Source: Nitrobacter sp051535235
GTDB taxonomy: Bacteria; Pseudomonadota; Alphaproteobacteria; Rhizobiales; Xanthobacteraceae
Assembly: GCF_051535235.1 (NCBI RefSeq)
Contig: NZ_JBPPLZ010000001.1
Coordinates: 372,001-436,000 of the forward strand
DNA length: 64,000 nt
Reading direction: 5' to 3'
Shown piece by piece: positions 35,359 to 44,013 of this stretch (its first letter is position 1; each line of letters starts with the position of its first letter). The notes under the pieces are model-generated. The model was not told the origin of the DNA. It did not search any database and saw only the letters and a program-made list of their open reading frames with translations. Both the position numbers and the translations under genes were made by a program.

Positions 35359-35982
35359 ATGAGCGAACGTCTTCTGGTGCTCGTGCGTCACGGCCAGAGC
35401 GAATGGAATTTGAAGAACCTGTTCACGGGCTGGAAGGATCCTGATCTGACCGAACTCGGCGTGGCCGAGGCGAGGGAGGCAGGACGCAAGCTGAAGGCGC
35501 AGGGCTTTGTGTTCGACATCGCCTTTACCTCGCTGTTGATCCGTGCCGAGCACACGCTCGACCTCGTGCTGGAGGAATTGGGCCAGACCGGAATTCCGGT
35601 CAGGAAAGATCAGGCGTTGAACGAGCGCGACTACGGCGACCTTGCCGGCCTCAACAAGGATGAGGCTCGAAAGAAATGGGGCGAAGAGCAGGTGCTGATC
35701 TGGCGCCGGTCGTATGACGTGCCGCCGCCCGGCGGCGAGAGCTTGAAGGATACTCTGGCGCGCACGCTGCCATACTTCGTGCAGGAAATCCTGCCATGCG
35801 TGCTGCGCGGCGAGTGCACGCTCGTCGCAGCGCACGGCAATTCGCTGCGCGCGCTCGTCATGGTGCTGGAAAAGTTGTCGCCGGAGCAGATTCTCAAGCG
35901 CGAGCTTGCGACCGGCGCGCCTGTGATCTATCGGCTGAACGCCGATGCGACCGTGGCCTCGAAGCTCGATCTCGCGGCCTGA
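35359..35982 (+). CDS. gpmA: 2,3-bisphosphoglycerate-dependent phosphoglycerate mutase
   Basis: Interconverts 3- and 2-phosphoglycerate. It has 207 residues, the short alphaproteobacterial form. LVLVRHGQSEWNLKNLFTGWKDPDLTELG contains the phospho-histidine, ALNERDYGDLAGLNKDEARKKWGEEQVLIWRRSYDVPPPGGESLKDT is the usual core, and LVAAHGNSLRALVM the second active-site His. It follows dapB closely and may share its transcript. Confidence 0.96.
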   Translation: MSERLLVLVRHGQSEWNLKNLFTGWKDPDLTELGVAEAREAGRKLKAQGFVFDIAFTSLLIRAEHTLDLVLEELGQTGIPVRKDQALNERDYGDLAGLNKDEARKKWGEEQVLIWRRSYDVPPPGGESLKDTLARTLPYFVQEILPCVLRGECTLVAAHGNSLRALVMVLEKLSPEQILKRELATGAPVIYRLNADATVASKLDLAA

Positions 35983-35988
35983 AACGCC

Positions 35989-36897
35989 TCATTCGAGGCC
36001 GGTCTGGCCGGCTTCCCAACCCAGCATCGCCTGCTTGCGGGTGATTCCCCAGTGATATCCGGTCAGCGCGCCGCTCTTGCCGAGCACGCGATGGCAGGGC
36101 ACCACGAACGATATCGGGTTCTTGCCGACCGCAGCGCCGACGGCGCGCGACGCCTTCGGGCGGTCGATATCAGCGGCAATGTTTGAATAGGTCGTGGCAT
36201 TGCCCATGGGAATCCTGAGCAGGGTCTGCCAGACCCGGACCTCGAAGTCCGTGCCGATCAGAACCACGCGCAGCGGCTGATCCGCTCGCCAGAGATCCGT
36301 GTCGAACACTCGCTGCGCGAGCGCGGCCGTTCGGGCGTGGTCCTCGACATAGGTCGCATTGGGCCAGCGACGCTTCATATCGGTCAGGGCGGTCTGCTCA
36401 TCGCCGGGGTCGGCGAAAGCCAATCCGGCAAGGCCGCGGTCGCTGGCGATCACGATCGCTGTCCCGAACGGTGAGGGATGAAAGCCGACGGCGAGCCTCG
36501 TGCCTGCGCCGCCGTTCTTCCATTCGCCGGGCGACATCGCCTCATGCGTGACGAACAGGTCGTGCAGGCGTCCCGGACCGGACAGGCCGGAGTCGAGGGC
36601 TGCGTCGAGCACGCTGGCCGATTTTCGCAACAGTCTCCTGGCGTGGTCGAGCGTGAGCGCCTGCATGAAGGCTTTCGGCGTCAACCCCGCCCAGCGGCGA
36701 AAGAGGTGATGCAACTCGTCCGGAGTAACACCGGCGGCATCGGCCATCGCTTCGACCGTCGGCTGCGTGCGCCAGAATTTTGAGATGAAGGCGATCGCGC
36801 GACGCACCGAATCGTAATCGCGCAATGCAGCGTTTTGTGAGCCGGGCCTTGCGAGGCGCGGATCGGTCGGAGCGAGTTCTTTTGCGAGCGTCACCAT
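35989..36897 (-). CDS. Ada-like protein: AraC-type DNA-binding domain fused to O6-methylguanine-DNA methyltransferase
   Basis: Suicide DNA repair enzyme of 302 residues. An AraC-type helix-turn-helix (about 30-120, ADAAGVTPDELHHLFRRWAGLTPKAF) is joined to the methyltransferase domain ending VGAAVGKNPISFVVPCHRVLGKSGALTGYHWG; the acceptor Cys is in PCHRV (near 268). The N-terminal zinc domain of E. coli Ada, whose Cys senses methyl phosphotriesters, is missing, so the sensing half of the classic adaptive response is not visible. The ATG at 36897 is preferred to the codon at 36933. It is convergent with gpmA, 6 bp apart. Confidence 0.92.
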   Translation of the reverse strand: MVTLAKELAPTDPRLARPGSQNAALRDYDSVRRAIAFISKFWRTQPTVEAMADAAGVTPDELHHLFRRWAGLTPKAFMQALTLDHARRLLRKSASVLDAALDSGLSGPGRLHDLFVTHEAMSPGEWKNGGAGTRLAVGFHPSPFGTAIVIASDRGLAGLAFADPGDEQTALTDMKRRWPNATYVEDHARTAALAQRVFDTDLWRADQPLRVVLIGTDFEVRVWQTLLRIPMGNATTYSNIAADIDRPKASRAVGAAVGKNPISFVVPCHRVLGKSGALTGYHWGITRKQAMLGWEAGQTGLE

Positions 36898-36954
36898 GCT
36901 TGGAATGTAGGGCGATCGCCTTGTCGCGGCCACCCGATTCCCGCGACGGCTTTT

Positions 36955-37081
36955 ATTGCGTTTTCGAGCGAGGCATGCCCTCGGGCCTGGCCCGAGGGCG
37001 GGATAAGTTCGCGTGAGGACAACGCGTCAAAACAAAATCGTGGAGCCCGCTTCTGATTCCATCACAAGCGGAAAGACTCTA
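36955..37081 (+). repeat. Extragenic repeat family A with insert, ending at the DUF2244 stop
   Basis: GCGTTTTCGAGCGAGGCATG, then a G+C-rich insert with paired CCTCGGGCC and GGCCCGAGG, then AACGCGTCAAAACAAAATCG and GCTTCTGATTCCATCACAAG, ending GACTCTA. The last bases CTA are, on the minus strand, the TAG stop of the DUF2244 gene. The insert is shared in part with the copy at 3640-3763. Confidence 0.75.
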
Positions 37082-37606
37082 GGTGATCGGATTGTAGATC
37101 GGACCGCGCTTCGCGATCTGGAGCGCGTTGGAGAAGGCTTTGACGAAACTCAACTTTTCATCCGGGCCAAGAAAATTTGCGATCGAGATCCGGCGGCCGC
37201 GCGAAACCAGATAGAGCCGCTCGATGCCGAATTCCTCGTGCACGATCTTTTCGAGATGCACCCATAGCGGATTGGAGACCCATTCGACGATGTGACCGCG
37301 GTGGGTGGTGCGGCGCACCCGCAACTCGAGGTGAGTAATGGAGATTTCCTCGGTGGCCTTGGCGCGCTGGAAGTTGACCCGGAATGCCCAGTAGATGGCG
37401 AGGACGTCCAGACCGAAAAAGCCGAACACCGGCCAAGCGCCCATCATCAGGAAAATCATTCCTGCGACAAAACTCCCCAGGGTCAGAACCGCCATCAGCA
37501 CCATGAAACGGGCTCGGTTCAACGAGCGGTGTGGCGTCAGCAGCGCCGAAAACAGCGTCTGCTCGGCGAGCTCCGGACGACCAGCCAAGTTACTGTCTAA
37601 TGCCAT
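37079..37606 (-). CDS. DUF2244 membrane protein
   Basis: A 175-residue protein of unknown function. Two adjacent transmembrane spans (about 34-52 and 57-74) sit in RFMVLMAVLTLGSFVAGMIFLMMGAWPVFGFFGLDVLAIYWAFRVNF, as in DUF2244, and the C-terminal soluble domain has RRTTHRGHIVEWVSNPLWVHLE and SRGRRISIANFLGPDEK. Its start codon is only 16 bp from that of nth on the other strand. Its stop is part of a family A repeat. Confidence 0.88.
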   Translation of the reverse strand: MALDSNLAGRPELAEQTLFSALLTPHRSLNRARFMVLMAVLTLGSFVAGMIFLMMGAWPVFGFFGLDVLAIYWAFRVNFQRAKATEEISITHLELRVRRTTHRGHIVEWVSNPLWVHLEKIVHEEFGIERLYLVSRGRRISIANFLGPDEKLSFVKAFSNALQIAKRGPIYNPIT

Positions 37607-37622
37607 TGGAAACCACTATACC

Positions 37623-38516
37623 ATGATCATGTCAAAAAACACCCGTCGCACCTTTGCAACGCTGAAGCCCGCGCGAGAACGGGCGACCAAACTCGCAAAG
37701 GGCCCTGTGGCGGATTCTCGGCAGCAAAAATCCGTTGCGGCGAAATCGAGGCAGGCTCCGGCGGTGAAAAAGCTGCGGAAACCGGCGCCGACAGCCGAGG
37801 CGAAAACCGTCGCCAAGACCGTCAGGGCCGTCGCCGGGCCGGCCGCGCGGAGGTCGGCGTCGCGCGTGCCGTCCCTGAGACCCTGGACGCGTGCCGAAGT
37901 CCGGGAGGCTTTCGTGCGTTTCCGCAAGGCCAATCCCGAGCCGAAGGGCGAGCTCGAACATCTCAACCCCTACACGCTGCTCGTCGCGGTGGTGTTGTCG
38001 GCGCAGGCGACCGACGCCGGCGTCAACAAGGCGACTCGCGCGCTGTTCGCTGTCGCCGACACACCCGCCAAGATGCTGGCGCTCGGCGAGGAAAAGGTTC
38101 GTGATTACATCAAGACCATCGGGCTCTATCGCAACAAGGCGCGGAATGTCATCGCGCTGTCGGAAAAACTGCTCACGGATTTCAACGGCGAAGTCCCGCG
38201 CAGCCGCGCCGGAATCGAATCGCTGCCCGGCGCGGGCCGCAAGACCGCAAACGTGGTGCTCAACATGGCTTTCGGGGAGCACACCATGGCGGTTGACACC
38301 CATGTCTTCCGCGTCGGCAACCGCACCGGCATGGCACCGGGCAGGACGCCGCTCGAAGTCGAGCTCGAACTCGAGCGCGTGATTCCGGACGAATTCATGC
38401 TGCATGCGCATCACTGGCTGATCCTGCACGGACGCTATACCTGCCTGGCGCGATCGCCGCGCTGTGCGGTATGCCTGATTAACGACTTGTGCCGCTGGCC
38501 GGAAAAGACGATCTAG
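37623..38516 (+). CDS. nth: Endonuclease III (DNA glycosylase/AP lyase)
   Basis: Removes oxidised pyrimidines. It has 297 residues. The first 80 or so are a basic Lys/Ala/Pro-rich extension unusual in length. The HhH-GPD core starts at PWTRAEVREAFVRF; the catalytic Lys is in SLPGAGRKTANVVL and the Asp in MAVDTHVFRVGNRTG. The iron-sulfur cluster motif is CLARSPRCAVCLINDLC (CX6CX2CX5C). A second ATG at 37629 is possible. The TAG stop opens a family C repeat. Confidence 0.95.
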   Translation: MIMSKNTRRTFATLKPARERATKLAKGPVADSRQQKSVAAKSRQAPAVKKLRKPAPTAEAKTVAKTVRAVAGPAARRSASRVPSLRPWTRAEVREAFVRFRKANPEPKGELEHLNPYTLLVAVVLSAQATDAGVNKATRALFAVADTPAKMLALGEEKVRDYIKTIGLYRNKARNVIALSEKLLTDFNGEVPRSRAGIESLPGAGRKTANVVLNMAFGEHTMAVDTHVFRVGNRTGMAPGRTPLEVELELERVIPDEFMLHAHHWLILHGRYTCLARSPRCAVCLINDLCRWPEKTI

Positions 38517-38663
38517 AGCGCACTCGCTGATCCATCATCTCCGGGGGCCTGGATCACGATGGTGGATCAAAGCGATCCAAAATCATGATCGTGATCGATT
38601 CGTAATAATTTCAGAGCGGGATGCGGGCGGAAAACCGCTGCACACTTTTCCTCATCTGCTCAT
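38514..38663 (-). repeat. Extragenic repeat family C, copy starting at the nth stop
   Basis: On the minus strand GATGAGGAAAAGTGTGCAGC, GGTTTTCCGCCCGCATCCCG and CTCTGAAATTATTACGAATC match, in order, the copy at 43499-43615. It then runs through GATCACGATCATGATTTTGG and a palindromic GGATCGCTTTGATCC to a final CTCTA whose complement TAG is the nth stop. No gene lies in the 303 bp between nth and rpsA; the rest is the rpsA terminator. Confidence 0.7.
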
Positions 38664-38760
38664 CCTGCTCTCCGGCGTCCACCTGGACTCGCGGAAAACC
38701 TGCGTGTCCCATAAAACGCAAACACGGGCGTTCGGGTTCCGCGGCCAAGCGTCATTGCAA

Positions 38761-38792
38761 AATAAAAAGGCCCCGGTCGAAACCGGGGCCTT
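38761..38792 (-). terminator. Rho-independent terminator of rpsA
   Basis: Read on the minus strand: perfect 11 bp stem with arms 38782-38792 and 38767-38777 around a TTCG loop, followed by TTTTTATT. It starts 27 bp after the rpsA stop. This is the clearest intrinsic terminator in the window. Confidence 0.92.
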
Positions 38793-38819
38793 GGTTGCTG
38801 CAACAGGGAAGCCTGAGGC

Positions 38820-40520
38820 TTACTTGTCCGTGCGCTGCTTCAGCGCGGTGCCGAGAATGTCGCCCAGCGTCGCGCCCGAGTCGGATGAGCCATATTGCGC
38901 AATGGCTTCTTTCTCTTCGGCGACTTCCAGCGCCTTGATCGAGACCTGCACCTTGCGGGCCTTCTTGTCGAACTGGATGACGCGGGCATCGACCTTCTCG
39001 CCGACGGCGAAACGCTCGGTGCGCTGGTCGTTGCGGTCGCGCGCCAGTTCCGAGCGCTTGATGAAGGTCTGGAACTCGGTGCCGACGATCTGCACCTCGA
39101 TGCCGCCGTCCTTCACCTCGAGCACCTCGCAGGTCACGACCGCGCCCTTCTTGACGTCCCCCGGCTCGGCGAACGGGTCGCCTTCGAGTTGCTTGACGCC
39201 GAGCGAGATACGTTCCTTCTCGACGTCGACGTCGAGCACGACGGCCTTGACCATGTCGCCACGCTTGAAGTTGTCGATGACCTGCTCGCCCGGCACCTTC
39301 CAGTCGAGATCGGAGAGATGGACCATGCCGTCGACGTCGCCCTCCAGGCCGAGGAACAGGCCGAACTCGGTCTTGTTCTTGACCTCGCCCTCCACGGTCG
39401 AACCGACCGGGTGCTTTTCGACGAACGCCTCCCACGGATTGCGCATGGTCTGCTTGAGACCGAGCGAAATCCGCCGCTTGACGCTGTCGACCTCGAGCAC
39501 CTGCACCTCGACTTCCTGCGACGTCGAGACGATCTTGCCGGGGTGCATGTTCTTCTTGGTCCACGACATCTCGGAAACGTGGATCAGGCCCTCGATGCCC
39601 GGCTCGAGTTCGACGAACGCGCCGTAATCGGTGATGTTGGTGACGCGGCCGGTGAAGCGGGCGTTGAGCGGATACTTCGCCTCGATGCCCTGCCACGGAT
39701 CGTCCAGCAGCTGCTTCATGCCGAGCGAGATGCGGTGGGTCTCGTGGTTGATCTTGATGATCTTGACCTTCACCGTCTGACCGATGGCCAGCACCTCGGT
39801 CGGATGATTGACGCGGCGCCACGCGATATCGGTGACGTGCAGCAGGCCGTCGATGCCGCCGAGATCGACGAATGCGCCGTAGTCGGTGATGTTCTTGACC
39901 ACGCCGTCGATCACCTGGCCCTCTTCGAGGTTCTGCACCAGTTCCTGGCGCTGCTCGGCGCGGGTTTCCTCGAGCACGGTGCGGCGCGACACGACGATGT
40001 TGCCGCGGCGGCGATCCATCTTGAGGATCTGGAACGGCTGCGTGTTGTTCATCAGCGGGCCGACGTCGCGAATGGGACGGATGTCCACCTGCGAGCGCGG
40101 CAGGAAGGCGACCGCGCCGTCGAGATCGACCGTGAAGCCGCCCTTGACCTGATTGAAGATGACGCCGTGAACTTTCTCGTTGTTCTGGAACGCCTTTTCG
40201 AGCTTGCCCCAGCTTTCCTCGCGGCGAGCCTTGTCGCGCGACAGCACGGCCTCGCCGAGCGCGTTCTCGATGCGGTCGAGGAACACTTCGACTTCGTCGC
40301 CGACCTTCAGCGTGCTTTCGCGGCCGGGTCCGGAGAATTCGCGCAGCGCCACGCGGCCTTCGGTCTTGAGGCCGACGTCGATGACGGCCATGTCCTTCTC
40401 GATCGCGACCACCTTGCCCTTGATGACGGAGCTTTCCTGCAGGTTGCCGCCGGCGAAGGACTCGTCGAGCATTGCGGCAAAATCGTCACGGGACGGGTTG
40501 TAGGTATCAGTCGAAGCCAT
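38820..40520 (-). CDS. rpsA: 30S ribosomal protein S1
   Basis: Binds mRNA on the small subunit and is needed for translation initiation. It has 566 residues with six S1 (OB-fold) repeats, for example KGKVVAIEKDMAVIDVGLKTEGRVAL, DGVVKNITDYGAFVDLGGIDGLLHVTDI and TGRVTNITDYGAFVELEPGIEGLIHVSEM. The ATG at 40520 gives the usual MASTDTYNPSRDDFAAML; the frame further upstream is leader. It follows aroA-cmk on the same strand, the standard alphaproteobacterial order. It has its own terminator. Confidence 0.98.
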   Translation of the reverse strand: MASTDTYNPSRDDFAAMLDESFAGGNLQESSVIKGKVVAIEKDMAVIDVGLKTEGRVALREFSGPGRESTLKVGDEVEVFLDRIENALGEAVLSRDKARREESWGKLEKAFQNNEKVHGVIFNQVKGGFTVDLDGAVAFLPRSQVDIRPIRDVGPLMNNTQPFQILKMDRRRGNIVVSRRTVLEETRAEQRQELVQNLEEGQVIDGVVKNITDYGAFVDLGGIDGLLHVTDIAWRRVNHPTEVLAIGQTVKVKIIKINHETHRISLGMKQLLDDPWQGIEAKYPLNARFTGRVTNITDYGAFVELEPGIEGLIHVSEMSWTKKNMHPGKIVSTSQEVEVQVLEVDSVKRRISLGLKQTMRNPWEAFVEKHPVGSTVEGEVKNKTEFGLFLGLEGDVDGMVHLSDLDWKVPGEQVIDNFKRGDMVKAVVLDVDVEKERISLGVKQLEGDPFAEPGDVKKGAVVTCEVLEVKDGGIEVQIVGTEFQTFIKRSELARDRNDQRTERFAVGEKVDARVIQFDKKARKVQVSIKALEVAEEKEAIAQYGSSDSGATLGDILGTALKQRTDK

Positions 40521-40894
40521 TTGTTCTCCAAGCGGGATAATTGCCGGCGGTTCAGGTTGACGGGCGTTTCGCGCGGGAAGGGTCAGGGGTCCGCAATCCT
40601 GACGACCGTCGTGCGGGAACATGCAACGACGAGCCGGCAGCAGCCTTCACGTTCGAAACGATGAATGTCTCCGGGACCTTCGACGATCGCAAAACGATCG
40701 AGGGTCAAGACCTTGAGCGGGGCGTTCCTCCAATGACGGCGAGAGCTTGAAACTCCGGCCGGCCCGCTCGGACGGCCCCGACATTATCGGTGGCGGCCCG
40801 GACGCCGTGGATATAGCGCCTGAGACATTCTGCGGCAAGCGCGGATTGCGTTTCAGGAAGGAGCGCTGAAACGCCGGTCCCGCTTGCGCCAGAT
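40521..40894. other. rpsA leader and cmk-rpsA intergenic region
   Basis: 374 bp without a gene. A hairpin can form around 40676-40710, where CGATCG occurs twice four bases apart inside a longer imperfect pairing. It could be a cmk terminator or part of the rpsA leader. S1 translation is autogenously controlled in E. coli through its leader, but I recognise no specific element here. Confidence 0.5.
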
Positions 40895-41524
40895 TCAGCG
40901 TCCTGCCCTGACCGCCTCGACAATGGCGATGGCGGCCTTCAGGCCGGCCTCGATATCGAGGTTGGAATTGTCGAGCACGTGGGCGTCGGCGGCCGCCTTC
41001 AGCGGCGCGACGGGCCTGTTGCGATCCCGGTCGTCGCGTTTGAGGATGTCTGCCAGAACCACCGCCTCGTCGACATCCTCGCCGCGCGAGCGCGCCTCCA
41101 GCGTGCGCCGGCGGGCGCGTACGACCGGATCGGCCACCACGAAGATCTTCACGTCGGCGTCGGGGCAGATCACGGTTCCGATGTCGCGTCCGTCGAGCAC
41201 CGCGCCGGGCGGCTCGGTGGCAAACTGGCGCTGAAAGGTCAGAAGCGCCTCGCGCACCCCTGGGAATACCGATACCACTGACGCCGCCTCTCCGATGGCC
41301 CGGGTTTTCAGGGCCGGATGGCCGAATTTTTCCGGGTCGAGTTCGAGCGCGGCGGCGACTGCGCGCTCCTCATCAGCCGGGTCCGCGCCGGCGTCGATCA
41401 GGGCTTTCGCGACGGCACGATAAATTACGCCGGTGTCGAGATGGCGAAAGTGGTAATGCGCCGCCAGCCGCTTGCCGAGCGTGCCTTTTCCCGATGCCGC
41501 GGGTCCGTCGATGGCGATGATCAT
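40895..41524 (-). CDS. cmk: Cytidylate kinase
   Basis: Phosphorylates CMP and dCMP. It has 209 residues. IIAIDGPAASGKGTLGKRLA holds the P-loop (7-15), HLDTGVIYRAVA and DGRDIGTVICPDADVKIFV are diagnostic, with RRRTLEARSRGEDV and RDDRDRNRPVAPLK forming the substrate lid. The ATG overlaps the aroA stop (ATGA). Confidence 0.96.
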   Translation of the reverse strand: MIIAIDGPAASGKGTLGKRLAAHYHFRHLDTGVIYRAVAKALIDAGADPADEERAVAAALELDPEKFGHPALKTRAIGEAASVVSVFPGVREALLTFQRQFATEPPGAVLDGRDIGTVICPDADVKIFVVADPVVRARRRTLEARSRGEDVDEAVVLADILKRDDRDRNRPVAPLKAAADAHVLDNSNLDIEAGLKAAIAIVEAVRAGR

Positions 41525-42867
41525 GCGAAATCCGCTCCCAGCCGCCGCATCGTCGGAATGAAATCCGGGAAACTGGTGGCGATGAAGGCAGTGTCGTCGA
41601 CCTTGACCGGCGCGTCCGACGCGCATCCCATCACCAGCGCCGACATCGCGATGCGATGATCCATGTGGGTCGTGACCAGACCGCCGCCCGGCACATGGCC
41701 GCGTCCCTCGACGATCAGGTCGTCGCCGGCGATCTCGACCGCGACGCCGTTGACGCGCAGCATGGCTGCTGTCGCCTGAAGGCGGTCGGATTCCTTGACG
41801 CGCAATTCGTGCAGGCCGCGCATCACGGTAGTGCCCTCGGCAAAGGCGGCCGCGACCGCGAGCACGAGATATTCGTCGATCATCGACGGCGCTCGCTCGG
41901 CCGGCACCTCGACGCCTCGGAGTTTCGAGGCGCGCACCCGCAGTTGCGCCATCGGCTCTCCGGCATCGCTGCACGTCTCGCTCTCCTCGATCGAGGCGCC
42001 CATCTCGCGCAGTGTTGCGAACAGCCCGGTTCGCACCGGGTTGGTCATCACGTCGGTCAACACAACATCAGAGCCTGCGGTGATCAGGGCGGCGACGACC
42101 GGAAACGCGGCCGACGACGGATCGGCCGGCACCCTGACCGCGGCGCCGTGCAGTTCGGGCTGTCCGGTCAGCGAGATTTTGCGCCCGTGCGCGCCATCCG
42201 GCACGGAAACAATGGTCGCGCCAAAATGCTTCAGCATCAGCTCGGTGTGGTCGCGGCTGGCCTCGCTTTCGATGACGGTGGTGACGCCCGGCGCGGACAA
42301 TCCCGCCAGCAGCACCGCCGACTTGATCTGCGCCGAGGCGACCGGCGTGCGATACACGATCGGCAGCGGATCGCGCGCGCCTTTCAGCGTCAGCGGCAGG
42401 CGGCCGCCGTCGCTTTGCGAGACCACCCGCGCGCCCATCAATTCCAGCGGATCGAGGATACGCCGCATCGGCCGCGAGCGCAGCGAACTGTCGCCATCGA
42501 AAGTCGCAGTGATTGGACAACCGGCAACCGCCCCCATCACGAGACGGCATCCGGTGCCGGAATTGCCGAAATCGAGCGGAGCTGCCGGGGTTGCGAATCC
42601 GCCGGTGCCGGCGCCGCGCACCGACCAGACGATTCCGCCTTTTTCGTCCATGCGCTCGACCCTGGCCCCCACCGCCCGCATCGCTTTGGCGGTGTTGAGC
42701 ACGTCCTCGCCTTCGAGAAGGCCCGAGATCCGGGTTTCTCCGACCGCCAGCGCGCCTAGGATCAGCGACCGGTGGGAGATCGACTTGTCGCCGGGCACCC
42801 GGACGCGGCCGGTCAGGGACTGGCATTTTCGCGCTTCGAGCGGCATCGGCTGGCCGGAATGAGTCAA
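41521..42867 (-). CDS. aroA: 3-phosphoshikimate 1-carboxyvinyltransferase (EPSP synthase)
   Basis: Sixth step of the shikimate pathway. It has 448 residues and closely follows the class II (CP4-like) form: LTGRVRVPGDKSISHRSLILGALAVGETRISGLLEGEDVLNTAKAM, LDFGNSGTGCRL, RSRPMRRILDPL, RAPSMIDEYLVLAVAAAFAEG, LRVKESDRL. At the position where CP4 has the Ala linked to glyphosate insensitivity (FGNAATG), this protein has Gly (FGNSGTG). The start is probably the TTG at 42867, giving THSGQPMPLEARK; a GTG two codons earlier is possible. First gene of aroA-cmk-rpsA. Confidence 0.96.
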   Translation of the reverse strand: MTHSGQPMPLEARKCQSLTGRVRVPGDKSISHRSLILGALAVGETRISGLLEGEDVLNTAKAMRAVGARVERMDEKGGIVWSVRGAGTGGFATPAAPLDFGNSGTGCRLVMGAVAGCPITATFDGDSSLRSRPMRRILDPLELMGARVVSQSDGGRLPLTLKGARDPLPIVYRTPVASAQIKSAVLLAGLSAPGVTTVIESEASRDHTELMLKHFGATIVSVPDGAHGRKISLTGQPELHGAAVRVPADPSSAAFPVVAALITAGSDVVLTDVMTNPVRTGLFATLREMGASIEESETCSDAGEPMAQLRVRASKLRGVEVPAERAPSMIDEYLVLAVAAAFAEGTTVMRGLHELRVKESDRLQATAAMLRVNGVAVEIAGDDLIVEGRGHVPGGGLVTTHMDHRIAMSALVMGCASDAPVKVDDTAFIATSFPDFIPTMRRLGADFA

Positions 42868-43015
42868 GATCACGGGTTCCTGTTGTGGGCGGCTGGTATC
42901 ACAGGGGCGGCTGCGCGTCACGCCCGCGGCTGGGGTCTGCAAAGCGCTATTGACAGGGCCGTCGCAACTAGCCAAGTGAAGCTCCGCTTTTCAAGAATAT
43001 CCCGGGATTCCCCAC

Positions 43016-43435
43016 GTGGCCAAATCAGAGCTCGGAACCAAGCGCATCTGCCCGACCACCGGCAAGAAGTTCTACGATCTGAACAAGAACCCGGTGATCT
43101 CGCCCTATACCGGCGAAGTCGTACCGATCGTCGTGGCGCCGATGCGAACCCGCGGCGAGGCTGCGCGCGCCGCCGCTGCCGCGGCTTCCGCGTCCGATGC
43201 GACGCCGGAGCCGGCGGAAGCCGAAGAGATGGTTTCGCTGGAGGAGGCCGACGCCGAGGAAAACACCGGCAAGGTCAAGAAGGCAGTTGTCCCGGAATCC
43301 GAGGATGATATCGAGATCGACGACACCCTCGACGACGACGAGGACGACGACTCAACCTTCATCGCCGACGAGGAAGAGGGCGACGAGGACGTGACCGATA
43401 TCATCGGCGACGTCGGAGACGACGAGGAGACTTGA
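43016..43435 (+). CDS. TIGR02300 / FYDLN acid domain protein
   Basis: A 139-residue protein of alphaproteobacteria. The N-terminus ELGTKRICPTTGKKFYDLNKNPVISPYTGE contains the diagnostic FYDLN block with a Cys just before it. From about residue 75 it is almost entirely Asp/Glu with short Ala/Val breaks. Function unknown; a nucleic-acid-like or zinc-ribbon-derived N-terminus with an acidic tail suggests a binding protein. GTG start at 43016. It is divergent from aroA and followed by a hairpin. Confidence 0.9.
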   Translation: MAKSELGTKRICPTTGKKFYDLNKNPVISPYTGEVVPIVVAPMRTRGEAARAAAAAASASDATPEPAEAEEMVSLEEADAEENTGKVKKAVVPESEDDIEIDDTLDDDEDDDSTFIADEEEGDEDVTDIIGDVGDDEET

Positions 43436-43440
43436 GATCG

Positions 43441-43463
43441 ACCCTGAACTGTGGTTCAGGGGT
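43441..43463 (+). terminator. Probable terminator after the FYDLN gene
   Basis: ACCCTGAAC at 43441-43449 pairs with GTTCAGGG at 43454-43461, loop of four, 6 bp after the stop codon. The trailing sequence GTCTTTAGG is only slightly T-rich, so termination strength is uncertain. Confidence 0.5.
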
Positions 43464-43498
43464 CTTTAGGGCCGCGCTGCTGATTTGGTGCGGACCGG

Positions 43499-43615
43499 TC
43501 TGGAGCGGGATGAGGAAAAGTGTGGTGCGGTTTTCCGCCCGCAGCGCGCTCTGGAATATTGGAAATGATCACGTTCACGATTCCGGATCGAATCGATCCG
43601 GAATCATCGTGATCT
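43499..43615 (+). repeat. Extragenic repeat family C, copy adjoining tRNA-Ala
   Basis: GGAGCGGGATGAGGAAAAGT, GTGGTGCGGTTTTCCGCCCG, then CTCTGGAATATTGGAAATGA and a large palindrome: GATTCCGGATCG at 43579-43590 and CGATCCGGAATC at 43594-43605, enclosed by GATCACG (43567-43573) and CGTGATC (43608-43614). The element ends two bases before the mature 5' end of tRNA-Ala. It is the same family as 38514-38663. Confidence 0.75.
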
Positions 43616-43616
43616 T

Positions 43617-43692
<76 letters not shown>

Positions 43693-44013
43693 TCGTCCGA
43701 CCGATGTCCCGGGATCGCTTGAACAGACCTGCGTCCGGCTTTCTTCGCTGGCATTCCAAAGAACTGACATTCCAAAGACATGGGTACAGACGCGGGTGCC
43801 CGGCGCGATGGATTGCTGATTCCGTCCGATCCTGCGTCACGAGATGGAACCCGACCGCGATACGTTCCGTTTCATACAAGTGGTTGAGTTCCTCGATTTG
43901 ACCTTTCCCTGGATGCAGTTTGCCCGGTATCCTCCTTTCGCTTTCAGGATCGTTTGCAGGTTATCCAGCGCCGTATCGCGCGAAACGAAGATAACGGCCA
44001 ACCCTTGAGGAAA
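43693..44013. other. Intergenic region between tRNA-Ala and ugpB
   Basis: No gene recognised. CATTCCAAAGA occurs twice in direct orientation at 43752-43762 and 43768-43778, a 16 bp period, possibly an operator. I looked for a Pho box (two CTGTCAT-like words 11 bp apart), expected if ugp is phosphate-controlled, and found none. Confidence 0.5.

Noticed and set aside
38895..40664. Long plus-strand open frame of 589 codons opposite rpsA
   Set aside because: Antisense to rpsA, with the low-complexity composition expected from reading S1 repeats backwards.
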